A stretch of DNA of 64,000 nt from Caballeronia jiangsuensis. Its GTDB lineage: Bacteria > Pseudomonadota > Gammaproteobacteria > Burkholderiales > Burkholderiaceae. The stretch covers positions 1 through 64,000 of the forward strand of contig JFHF01000044.1 in the NCBI GenBank assembly GCA_000648925.1. The letters are read 5' to 3'. Position numbers and translations under genes: made by a program. This document shows positions 43,083 through 51,174 of the stretch, one piece after another. The notes beneath the pieces were generated by a model. The model searched no databases and had not been told where the DNA came from. It was given only the letters and a program-made list of their open reading frames with translations. The number at the start of each line of letters is the position of its first letter. Position 1 is the first letter of the stretch.

Positions 43083-44048
43083 TCAATCGTCCGCCATTCG
43101 CGCTTCCTCGAAACCCGTCCCGCACGCGGACCTTACCTTCGACGCAACCCAGGCGACCCGAAGCGGGTCCTTGGTGGCATAGGTCGATGTCTGAAAATAC
43201 TTGATGGTTGGCAAGTCCGCTTCCAGTGCCGCCGTATGAAGCGGCAGGAGAGAGGCATAATGCGCCGCGAACTTTCGGCTCGTGGTGAATATCAGATCCG
43301 ATCGCTGTAGAAGGTGCGGAATCACATCAGCGAAGGGCAGGGTAACAGAGTTACGACGCCGTATCCCGCAGTCTTGAAGAATCTGGTCGAGGGTGGACCG
43401 TCGATTCCAAAGGTGTGAATTCAGCGCGACATGCTCGGACCTCTCATATTGAAAACGAGTCAAACTTGCATGGCGGGCGAGTGGATGCCTCTCGCTCATC
43501 ATACAAACAATGTCATCAGTTCCGACTAATTCATGCCCGGCAGGCGCTGCGCCAAAACCGCTCACGATTGCGGTATCCAACCTGCCGGCGTCCAGTTCGA
43601 CGAAAACGTCGAGCGAGATCATCGAACGGAACTCTATCGAAATGTGCTCGGAGCTCGCGAGAACTTCCGCAATAATGACTGGAACAAGAAAGGTTGAAAT
43701 TTCGTCAACGCATGAAACGATACATTTACGTGGCACTACTGCTTCCGACCTGCCTATCGTACGTGCAGTCATGAGGTCGACGCACTCGCCGATAGTGGCC
43801 AGCGAATGCATCATTTTCTGTGCGCGTTCGGTGGGAACCAGTCGTGACTTTCCGCGAACGAGAAGCGGGTCCCCAAATAGGTTTCGAAGTCGTGCCAAAG
43901 CCGCGCTGACCGATGATTGTGACATGTTGAGTTGAACCGCCGCGCGCGTTACACTTTGCTCCCTCAAAATTGTATTCAGAATCGTAAAAAGATGAAGGCT
44001 GATTCGCTCTTGGGTCTGGCACTCGTCGTAACGATTCGTCATGGGCAT
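43083..44048 (-). CDS. LysR-family regulator
   Basis: A 321-residue LysR protein of the NodD/NahR-like subgroup, whose DNA-binding part reads 'LHLFTILNTILREQSVTRAAVQLNMSQSSVSAALARLR' in family order, with 'FGDPLLVRGKSRLVPTERA'. AGGGAAG just upstream supports ATG 44048 rather than the longer start at 44090. It is convergent with the reductase-like gene at 42.3-43.0 kb. Subgroup relatives often answer to aromatic compounds, but no target can be read here. Confidence 0.88.
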   Translation of the reverse strand: MPMTNRYDECQTQERISLHLFTILNTILREQSVTRAAVQLNMSQSSVSAALARLRNLFGDPLLVRGKSRLVPTERAQKMMHSLATIGECVDLMTARTIGRSEAVVPRKCIVSCVDEISTFLVPVIIAEVLASSEHISIEFRSMISLDVFVELDAGRLDTAIVSGFGAAPAGHELVGTDDIVCMMSERHPLARHASLTRFQYERSEHVALNSHLWNRRSTLDQILQDCGIRRRNSVTLPFADVIPHLLQRSDLIFTTSRKFAAHYASLLPLHTAALEADLPTIKYFQTSTYATKDPLRVAWVASKVRSACGTGFEEARMADD

Positions 44049-44185
44049 ATGCTTCCCTGCGCAGCCGGGAATACCGCTCAAGGGCGGCAACCGTGCTTAA
44101 AGTTCACGGTAGCCGCTGAAGAAATGGATCTATCGGAGCGCCGACGGCAGCGAGCGTCTTCAGATGGCTCGCTCCACATCGGACG

Positions 44186-44545
44186 TCACTTCCAGGAGTA
44201 GTTCGGTCGATTCACCGTAAGCGTGTTCTTCACGGAGATGACGCCAGGCACGTCCCTCGCGACTTGGCCAGCGAGGTCAATCTGCTCCTGACTTTTCACA
44301 CTGCCCTGGAGCGTTATTTCTCCGCTTTTTGCGCGCACTGCAATGTCGTAAGCAGTCAGCCCCTTTGTCTTCTTCAGGGCTGCCTTTACTCGGCGACGGA
44401 GAGTGCCATTGCTAACCTGCGCCGACGAAGCGCCAGTTGCCTCCTGCGTCGCGCTTCCGGGCTGGTTCGGTTGGGCCGGCGCATTAAGTGCCCAAGCCAG
44501 CACGGCTACGCTCAGCGTCATTCGAACGATTTCGGTCAACTTCAT
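44186..44545 (-). CDS. BON-domain periplasmic protein
   Basis: A 119-residue protein with a signal peptide (residues 1-24, 'LSVAVLAWALNAPAQP'), a low-complexity linker, and one BON domain ('RRRVKAALKKTKGLTAYDIAV', 'GEITLQGSVKSQEQIDLAGQVA', 'VPGVISVKNTLTV'). BON domains bind phospholipids or peptidoglycan-associated surfaces and occur in OsmY-like envelope stress proteins. GGAG lies before the ATG. It is not obviously part of the purine system. Confidence 0.9.
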   Translation of the reverse strand: MKLTEIVRMTLSVAVLAWALNAPAQPNQPGSATQEATGASSAQVSNGTLRRRVKAALKKTKGLTAYDIAVRAKSGEITLQGSVKSQEQIDLAGQVARDVPGVISVKNTLTVNRPNYSWK

Positions 44546-44585
44546 ATTTCTTTCTCCTCTGTCGGTTCTCGAACATTCCCATTGG

Positions 44586-44646
44586 GAGAGGCCAGCGCGC
44601 TCGCTGAGTCTGTCCTATTGGAGAGGCCAGCGCGCTCGCTGAGTCT
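44586..44646. repeat. two 26 bp direct repeats, period 35 bp
   Basis: The 26 bp unit beginning gagaggccagcgcgc occurs at 44586-44611 and again, without mismatch, at 44621-44646. The repeats lie just upstream of the BON gene (start 44545). A local duplication is the simplest reading; binding-site duplication is possible. Confidence 0.85.
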
Positions 44647-44772
44647 CATTGAACCACCATCACGTGAAGCCTGCTAAACGAACGTTCTCGTCGGCTTAGC
44701 CTCTATCAACCGCAGGTTGAAGATTTGCGTGCTTCACAACACATCCGACTGAGCAAAGCCCGCGGTTATTTG

Positions 44773-45873
44773 TCAAGGCGCGAGCTTCCCCTGAACGCCT
44801 TCGACGAACCAGTTCATGCTGCCGACTTGTTCCGGAGACAGCGTCTTTCCGGCTTCGACGCGAACCTTCCCGGAATCGTCTTTGATTGGCCCGGCGAACG
44901 GATCAAGGCGCCCGCTTTTCAAACCGTCTCGCGCGTCGCTGGTCACTTTCTGCGCCCGTTCGGGAACGATGGTTGTGTTGACATGGGTTAGGTCCACCAT
45001 GCCTTCCTTAACACCCCAATACACCGGCTTGTTCGTCCACGTTCCGTGCTGAATCTCGTCGATGACCTTGACGTAGTACAGACCCCAGTTGTATTCGACG
45101 GCACCAAGTTGGGCCTTGGGACCCCAGTTACTCATGTCGGCGTCGAAGCCGAAAGCGTACACCTTATGCTCCTCTGCGACAGACATCATCGCGGTTGAGT
45201 CAGTGTTCTGAGTAAGAACATCCGCACCGAGGCCGACCAATGTCTCCGCAGCCTGCTTTTCCTTGCCCGGGTCCCACCAACTGCTAATCCATACAACTTT
45301 GACCACCGTGTTAGGTGCGACGGAACGCGCCCCTAGGGCGAACGCATTGATGTTACGCACAACCTCAGGAATCGGCATCGACCCAATGAAGCCCAAGACG
45401 TGCGATTTCGACATCTGACCTGCAAGAACACCGGCGAGATATACGGCTTCATAGACGCGCCCGTTGTACGTTCCAAGGTTTGGCGCGCTCTTATAGCCGG
45501 AGCTATTGAGGAAGACCGTGTCTGGATAGTCCTTAGCTACTTGCAACATCGGGTTCATATAGCCGAAGGCCGTACCGAAGATGACTTTGTCGCCCTGGGA
45601 TGCGCGGTTTCGGAAGACGCGAGCGGCGTCCGCGCTCTCCGGAACGTTCTCAACCCGAGTGATTTTGATTTGGTTGCCATACTTCTTCTCTGCCTCTTGG
45701 ATGCCGATCTCGTGGGACCGAGTCCAGCCGCCGTCGCCGGGATTGCCGAAATAGATGACGGAGACGTTCAATGGTGCGGTTCCTGCGTGTGATGCAGTCG
45801 AAAGTGCCAGAAGCGGAAGAGCGAGCAGTGCTAACGCGGTGCGATACAGGGCACCTCGGCCTTTATTCAACAT
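44773..45873 (-). CDS. BMP-family substrate-binding protein
   Basis: A 366-residue periplasmic binding protein of the basic-membrane-protein (PnrA/Med) family, which binds nucleosides or purines for ABC import. It has a signal peptide ('YRTALALLALPLLALSTASHA', residues 8-28), 'VSVIYFGNPGDGGWTRSHEIG' as first strand and ligand loop, 'IFGTAFGYMNPMLQVA', 'VLGFIGSMPIPEVVRNINAF', 'QNTDSTAMMSVAEE' and 'VYAFGFDADMSNWGPKAQLG'. ATG 45873 has GGAG at proper distance. It lies 61 bp after the Tsx-like gene in one operon. The matching ATPase and permeases are at 34.6-38.3 kb, an unusual split. Confidence 0.93.
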   Translation of the reverse strand: MLNKGRGALYRTALALLALPLLALSTASHAGTAPLNVSVIYFGNPGDGGWTRSHEIGIQEAEKKYGNQIKITRVENVPESADAARVFRNRASQGDKVIFGTAFGYMNPMLQVAKDYPDTVFLNSSGYKSAPNLGTYNGRVYEAVYLAGVLAGQMSKSHVLGFIGSMPIPEVVRNINAFALGARSVAPNTVVKVVWISSWWDPGKEKQAAETLVGLGADVLTQNTDSTAMMSVAEEHKVYAFGFDADMSNWGPKAQLGAVEYNWGLYYVKVIDEIQHGTWTNKPVYWGVKEGMVDLTHVNTTIVPERAQKVTSDARDGLKSGRLDPFAGPIKDDSGKVRVEAGKTLSPEQVGSMNWFVEGVQGKLAP

Positions 45874-45934
45874 GACGAGCTCCAAATGTCCTACAGCAAT
45901 ATGGAAGAAGTGAGTAGACGCGACGGGTTAAACG

Positions 45935-46789
45935 TTAGAAGTGCAATTTCGCTTCGACGAATGGGGTGCTCTGAATATTCCCACCGACGGAGTTATTGGC
46001 TCCAAACTTGTGATACCAGTATTCCCAACCGACGCCAGCTTCAATCCAGTTCTTCTTTCCGAAAGCTAACTGCCCGACATCAACCATGATTTTGGGGTGC
46101 AAGAGCACCTCGGTTTTTGTCGGTTGCGTATAGTCGTTTCCCTTCGGGCCAATCACGCTTAAGTACCCTTGAAGGCTAAGAGGAACCGGACCCACCGCAA
46201 AAGGTATGTTCCAAGAGCTCTCAACGTTGTATGTCCAGTGAAAGCTCGTCGGACCGAAGTAGCCGTCATTGTTGAATTCCTTGTAGGCGCCGACCGAGAC
46301 CTGCCAGTATCCAACAGGCACCTTGATGTGAAAGCTGGGTCCAAAGCGAATTGCGAGCTCGCCCGAGGCGTAATAGTTATTCTTCGCGTCAAAGTTGAAG
46401 CCAGAGTTGAACCCGATATCGGAGAACGGGCCGAAGGTGAACTTGTCGGTGTTGAATATCTTGTTGAAGCTAAGGTCGTTTCGATATTCAAACCAGCCCT
46501 CGTAAGCACCTTGAGGTTGATGACCGGTCGCGTTGGCCGGGTCCTGCCGGTTCGACATTAGCAATTGAGCGTCAAAGAAGTTGGTACCGTACTTAAAGCC
46601 GTCCGTATGGGTGAACTCGATGACGTTCAACCCGACGTTGTTGCCGTTGGGATGGTTCGGACTGGTCGCGCCAGGCATCTTGAAATACGGCCCGTACCAG
46701 TACGAGATGGAGTCGTCCACCCATTCGAACGCATGTGCTTGTGACGCAAACATGAGGCCCGCCGCCACTGCCAACAAATTTCTCTTCAT
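45935..46789 (-). CDS. Tsx-like outer-membrane nucleoside channel
   Basis: A 284-residue outer-membrane beta-barrel protein. A signal peptide (residues 1-20) ends 'ASQAHAFEW'. Alternating amphipathic strands follow, such as 'YEGWFEYRNDLSFNKIF', 'FTFGPFSDIGFNSGFNFDAKN', 'WIEAGVGWEYWYHKFGANN', and a terminal strand ending in Phe ('PFVEAKLHF'). This matches the Tsx/nucleoside-specific channel family and related outer-envelope proteins. It is co-directional with the BMP gene, so the pair would take a purine across the outer membrane and capture it in the periplasm. A GntR-type operator lies 213 bp upstream. Confidence 0.85.
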   Translation of the reverse strand: MKRNLLAVAAGLMFASQAHAFEWVDDSISYWYGPYFKMPGATSPNHPNGNNVGLNVIEFTHTDGFKYGTNFFDAQLLMSNRQDPANATGHQPQGAYEGWFEYRNDLSFNKIFNTDKFTFGPFSDIGFNSGFNFDAKNNYYASGELAIRFGPSFHIKVPVGYWQVSVGAYKEFNNDGYFGPTSFHWTYNVESSWNIPFAVGPVPLSLQGYLSVIGPKGNDYTQPTKTEVLLHPKIMVDVGQLAFGKKNWIEAGVGWEYWYHKFGANNSVGGNIQSTPFVEAKLHF

Positions 46790-47317
46790 ATAGTTCTCCT
46801 AATGTCATAACGTGGCATCTATGCTCGATGCACGACCGTGCGCGTGCTTCTATCTTCCTTGCCCAGTCCGTAGGCGGTCGGTTCGCATGAGCGGCGGCTG
46901 CGACCTATGTGGGGGTATAGGTCGGTTGGAGGTCAAGGAACTGACTTAACGCAATCGGTACTCACAAAAGGCTTGACGGTTTGGCCTTCTAGTGCGCACA
47001 ACTGGTACACCAGAAGGTATTCCAAAAAAGCCAAACGGCCAAGCGTTTCAAAATAAGTGAAAGCCCTACCGTCGCGGGTTTAACGTTTGACACCCGCGAT
47101 GTGCGACCTGCACGGCGATAACCAACGCCGTGGAACGGCCTGTCGACGCGGCATCAGTCATCTTCGTGACAGTTGCATCGAGGTCATCCCAAAAGTGAAA
47201 CGTTGCGTTTCATGAATGGCCTTCCGCACTGAAATCTGGAGCGATAGATTCGAACTACCACCTGCCCAAGGTGTTTAGGGTGCCCCCACATAGAAAGTAC
47301 GCATTGGAACGAGAATC
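46790..47317. other. divergent regulatory region, tsx-bmp versus 2-oxoglutarate dioxygenase
   Basis: About 530 bp without genes. It contains the operator-like CTGGTACACCAG at 47002-47013, flanked by CCTTCT (46985-46990) and AGAAGG (47012-47017). The 7 bp arms GTTTGGC and GCCAAAC lie further out around it, so the site sits at the centre of a larger imperfect inverted repeat. Promoters cannot be assigned with confidence. Confidence 0.5.
47002..47013. promoter_or_regulatory. GntR-type operator CTGGTACACCAG before tsx-bmp
   Basis: The half-sites CTGGT and ACCAG are perfect, with the centre AC instead of AT. The 16 bp aactggtacaccagaa are identical to the site before ndmA. It lies 213 bp from the tsx start and 305 bp from the dioxygenase start and could serve either side. 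Its presence ties the transport genes to the ndm regulon. Confidence 0.75.
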
Positions 47318-48295
47318 ATGCTTATCTATCAGCCGCCGACAGCCGCGAAGTTCATTCCGGTCATTGACCTTGAGGGAAGCTTCTCTGAAGACATTGAGAC
47401 AAGAAAGAAGGTCGCATGGGAGGTGCATAAGGCCAGCCGCGATACTGGCTTCTTCTACATTTCGAACCACCGCGTTCCAGAGGAGGTCACGCTCGGACAG
47501 CTCGCGCTGGCGCGCGACTTCTTCGCGCTTCCGGTTGAGGAAAAGCTGAAAATTAACTTCAACGACAACACGTCGATGCGCGGGTACGAGCCCATGTCGA
47601 GCCAAGCGCTAGATGACGGTTCATTACCCGATTTGAAGGAAGGCTTCATGGCAGGTGTCGATGGCCTGCAGGCATATGTCACGAAGGGGGAGTACAACAG
47701 CAAAAACCAATATCCTGAGTCCATGCCCGCGATGGGCCCCACGACGGACGCTTACCTCCACGCCATGCTTGCACTGGGACGACATCTCCTAAGCGTCCTG
47801 GCACTGTCGTTGGACCTGCCCGAAGACTACTTTTCCCAAGGCGTGGAGATGCCGATGATTACCACGCGACTGCTGCACTATCCTCCGCAGGACAAGATCG
47901 GCGAAGGGAACCAACTCGGCGCTGGGGCGCATACTGATTGGGGGATGCTGACGATGCTGCTTCAGGACGACGTCGGTGGACTGGAGGTCCGAAATGCGAA
48001 TGGTGAATGGGTGCGCGCTCCCTACATCCCTGGCACGTTCGTCGTCAATCTAGGCGACATGGTGCCCCTGTTGACGAATGGGCTATATCACTCGAACATG
48101 CACCGCGTGCTGAACACAGCATCGGACCGGCACCGCTACTCTGTCCCGACCTTCTTCGACCCAAACTACTTTTACCGTATCAAGCCACTGGCTTCTTGCG
48201 GAGCGGCACAGGATGGCTCAGTCCGGGAGTACACGGTCGGGGAACACATTGCAGAGATGTACGCGAAGACGTACGGGAGTGCCACCGCGGCGTAG
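47318..48295 (+). CDS. 2-oxoglutarate/Fe(II) dioxygenase, isopenicillin-N-synthase family
   Basis: A 325-residue non-heme iron oxygenase. The iron ligands are H205 and D207 ('GAHTDWGMLTML') and H262 ('NMHRVLN'). R273 and S275 ('RYSVP') bind the 2-oxoglutarate carboxylate. The N-terminal 'FIPVIDLEG' and 'RDTGFFYISNHRVP' are family hallmarks. It is divergent from tsx-bmp, with the operator-like palindrome between them, and close to the NCS2 purine permease. Such enzymes hydroxylate or N-demethylate small molecules. A purine or purine breakdown product as substrate is attractive but unproven. The gene is absent from the published core ndm set as I know it. Confidence 0.9.
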   Translation: MLIYQPPTAAKFIPVIDLEGSFSEDIETRKKVAWEVHKASRDTGFFYISNHRVPEEVTLGQLALARDFFALPVEEKLKINFNDNTSMRGYEPMSSQALDDGSLPDLKEGFMAGVDGLQAYVTKGEYNSKNQYPESMPAMGPTTDAYLHAMLALGRHLLSVLALSLDLPEDYFSQGVEMPMITTRLLHYPPQDKIGEGNQLGAGAHTDWGMLTMLLQDDVGGLEVRNANGEWVRAPYIPGTFVVNLGDMVPLLTNGLYHSNMHRVLNTASDRHRYSVPTFFDPNYFYRIKPLASCGAAQDGSVREYTVGEHIAEMYAKTYGSATAA

Positions 48296-48408
48296 GGAAA
48301 ATCGTGCAATGCGGCCGAGCAGAGAAAAGGTCGAAGCTTTGGCCTTCCTGCTCTGGCGAGGCTTGGTCAACAGCAGAATCGAGTCGTTGCGCAGGCGATG
48401 GTAACGCG

Positions 48409-49371
48409 TCACCCTGTCGGCCCTTCCGGAAGTATGGTTGCCGACGACGCGACGTAGTTGTTGAACGTCGGGATATCGACAACGCTCTGAGCCACCAGGT
48501 CGATGAAGGTCTTAAGTTTGTTGCTCCCGTAGCGTTGCCGATGGTAAGCGCAAAAGATTCGCCGCATCTCGGGCTTCCAGTCAGGAAGGACGGGTATCAA
48601 GCTACCATGTCGTATTTCGGGTTGGACAAAATAGTCGGGCAGTAGCGCAATCCCCATCCCATCCACACAAAACGTCTTCATCACCCAATAATCATTAGTC
48701 TCAATGACGGACCGGCTGATGTAGGGGTGGGACGTCTGGTTCGAATGAAGGGTAATTTGCTCCGTGTGCTCCGGCTCGCGTAAGGCAATCCGCTCGTAGC
48801 GAACCAATTCCTTTGGCTCCGAGGGCAGTCCGAGTCTCCGCGCATAGACAGGACTGGCATATAGCCCGTAACTGAGCCGTCCCACTGGCTTGGCTATGAC
48901 ATTCGGCAAGTCTGGCGCCTCTGAACAGATGTAGCAATCGGCGTCTTCTACCCGAGGTGATGAAGGAAGGCCAGCGGCATACAACTCGCAGACAACGTTG
49001 TTGTATTTGGCTAAGAATTGCCGAGTCACGTGACACACAAAAGTCGTCGTGAAATGATTCTCGGCGAGGATACACAGCCTTCCCTTCATGCCACTGCTGA
49101 GTTCCTGCACCTCAGCGCGGGCAAGCTCCAAACGACCGCCCATCTCCAACAGTAGTGATTCGCAGCGGATATAAAACGCTTTCCCGGCTTCGGTCGGGAC
49201 GACTCGCCTCGATGAACGTTCGATGAGTTCAACGCCGAGGTCCTCTTCAAGGCGCTGCAGGTGGCGGCTGAGCGTTGACTTCGATATACCAGTCAACGCC
49301 TCTGCCTTAGTGAGGCTGCAAGTTCGCACGATTACGGCAAACGCTTCAATAAGCTTGATATCCAGTGCCAT
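48409..49371 (-). CDS. LysR-family regulator
   Basis: A 320-residue LysR protein: DNA-binding unit 'LIEAFAVIVRTCSLTKAEALTG', 'ISKSTLSRHLQRLEEDLGVEL', then 'RRVVPTEAGKAFYIRC' and an effector domain with 'GRLCILAENHFTTTFVCHV'. It is convergent with the dioxygenase and lies downstream of the NCS2 permease on the same strand (about 270 bp apart). It could regulate either. No divergent partner identifies its target. Confidence 0.88.
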   Translation of the reverse strand: MALDIKLIEAFAVIVRTCSLTKAEALTGISKSTLSRHLQRLEEDLGVELIERSSRRVVPTEAGKAFYIRCESLLLEMGGRLELARAEVQELSSGMKGRLCILAENHFTTTFVCHVTRQFLAKYNNVVCELYAAGLPSSPRVEDADCYICSEAPDLPNVIAKPVGRLSYGLYASPVYARRLGLPSEPKELVRYERIALREPEHTEQITLHSNQTSHPYISRSVIETNDYWVMKTFCVDGMGIALLPDYFVQPEIRHGSLIPVLPDWKPEMRRIFCAYHRQRYGSNKLKTFIDLVAQSVVDIPTFNNYVASSATILPEGPTG

Positions 49372-49639
49372 CGACGGTCAGAGCGACAAGCTGCGGACCC
49401 CAGTGCCCGCCGGGGAATCTGCGACGCCTGAGCCTGGGGCACGACTCGCCTGGCTTTCGTCGCATATTCGCTTCAGAGTACCAGAAGGGATTGATCTCGG
49501 CGAGGTGCGAAGAAACCTACCTGCTCCGAGCCGCGTTCCGCGTCTGGCAGCGACCCAGGCCGTCAGGAAACGTAAAGCGGCGCTGCGTTGTCTGAGACAC
49601 GCCGCGCCGCTCGACTGCGCTTTCCAGTGTTCAACCGCT

Positions 49640-50983
49640 CTAGACTTCGACGTCCCTTGCTGTCTCCAGGGTGAGGCGCGCCGCTTCTTCGTTCGAACTC
49701 AAGCCATTCAGGACGACGTTGAGGACGATGGCCACGACTGCTGTAAGCAGGATGCTGCTGCTCAAGATCGGCGTCAACGCGCTGGGAAGCTTGGCAAAGA
49801 GCTTGTCCGAGACAACAGGAATCATCCCGACGCCCACGCTGATAGCGACAATGTAGAGATTGTGGGTATGATTAAAGTCCACCTTGGTGAGGGTCTTGAT
49901 ACCGTTTGAAGCCACCATGCCAAACATGACGATGCCGGCTCCGCCCAGGACGCACGGCGGGATGGAGGCAACGAGCACAGACAACTTCGGGACCAGACCC
50001 AGCAGAATCAGAATAATGCCGCCAACAGCGCATACCCAGCGACTCTTCACACCCGTCACAGCAACGAGACCGACGTTCTGAGCGAAAGAGGTGTAGGGAA
50101 ATGTGTTAAAGAGGCCTCCAATGATATTGCCGACGCCGTCGGCGCGGAAGCCGCGTGTCAGGGCTTTTTCGTCGATGTGCTTCCCAGTGATTTCACCAAT
50201 CGCCAAGAACATCCCGGCTGACTCGACGAAGGTCACTAGCATGACAACACACATTGAAGCTGTCGCCCAGAGATCGAACTTCGGAAGACCAAAGTGAAGT
50301 GGCATTACCCATCCAATCCAAGCTGCATCGTGTAGCCCGGCAAGCGAGACCTGTCCAAGGGGTACTGCAATGGCGAAGCCGAAGACAAGACCGAGGAGAA
50401 TCGCGAGATTTGCAAAAAACCCGCGCGCAAATTTGACCATAAGCAACACGAAAAGCAGTACGGCACCGGCGATGCCAAGGTAAACCGGATTGCCGAAGTC
50501 GGGGTTCCCGAACCCTCCACCGGACCATGCTGCAGCCACACCCATCAGCGACAGACCTACCATGAGAATTTCTGAACCGGTGACAATCGGGGGAAAGAAT
50601 CGAAGCAGCTTGCCCACGAGCGGCGCCATGAAGATGCCGAAAATGCCAGCAGCAATGGTGGCGCCATAGATGCCGAGCAAGCCAAGCTCGGGATTAGACC
50701 CAATTGCAAGCATCGGGCCGAGCGCTGTGAAGGTGACGCCCATCATGATAGGTAATCGGATACCGACGCCCTTGAAGCCAATCGTCTGAATCAACGTGGC
50801 AATTCCGCCGGCCATCAAGTCCGCATTTATTAGAAAAGCGACTTGGTCCTTCGGCAGTTTGAGCACCGCGCCGATAATCAGCGGTGTCGCAATGGCGCCC
50901 GCATACATAATCAACACGTGTTGTACCGCCAGGAGGACCAACTCGCCCAACGGCAACTTCTCATTGCTTTCAGTATCTAACAT
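49640..50983 (-). CDS. NCS2-family purine/xanthine permease
   Basis: A 447-residue symporter with about 14 membrane segments. The start 'LGELVLLAVQHVLIMYAGAIATPLIIG' is typical of UapA/UraA/XanQ-type carriers. The substrate-site helix has 'FVESAGMFLAIGEITGK' with the E-S-x-G motif, and 'GNIIGGLFNTFPYTSFAQNVGLVAVTG' forms the second key helix. Members take up xanthine, uric acid or uracil with protons or sodium. Beside the N-demethylases it probably imports xanthine-like compounds. It lies 191 bp after the TIM-barrel gene on the same strand, probably transcribed from the ndmA side or its own promoter. Confidence 0.95.
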   Translation of the reverse strand: MLDTESNEKLPLGELVLLAVQHVLIMYAGAIATPLIIGAVLKLPKDQVAFLINADLMAGGIATLIQTIGFKGVGIRLPIMMGVTFTALGPMLAIGSNPELGLLGIYGATIAAGIFGIFMAPLVGKLLRFFPPIVTGSEILMVGLSLMGVAAAWSGGGFGNPDFGNPVYLGIAGAVLLFVLLMVKFARGFFANLAILLGLVFGFAIAVPLGQVSLAGLHDAAWIGWVMPLHFGLPKFDLWATASMCVVMLVTFVESAGMFLAIGEITGKHIDEKALTRGFRADGVGNIIGGLFNTFPYTSFAQNVGLVAVTGVKSRWVCAVGGIILILLGLVPKLSVLVASIPPCVLGGAGIVMFGMVASNGIKTLTKVDFNHTHNLYIVAISVGVGMIPVVSDKLFAKLPSALTPILSSSILLTAVVAIVLNVVLNGLSSNEEAARLTLETARDVEV

Positions 50984-51174
50984 GACTCACTCTCTTGGGC
51001 AGATTCAGAGTTCCACCAGCATCCACGTGTGTGCGCCGTTGTCTCAACGACGTTGGTACTAAATCGTTGTGTAAAAGAAACCTTCAGATATTTAATGCGG
51101 CGATTTGCAGGAAGCAAATCGCCGCTCAGTAGTAACACCTCGCGCCACGCGGTTCGACACGCGCGTGCGGAGAC

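Noticed and set aside
44586..44646. CRISPR-like repeat pair
   Set aside because: Only two copies with a 9 bp gap and no cas genes. A simple tandem duplication fits better.
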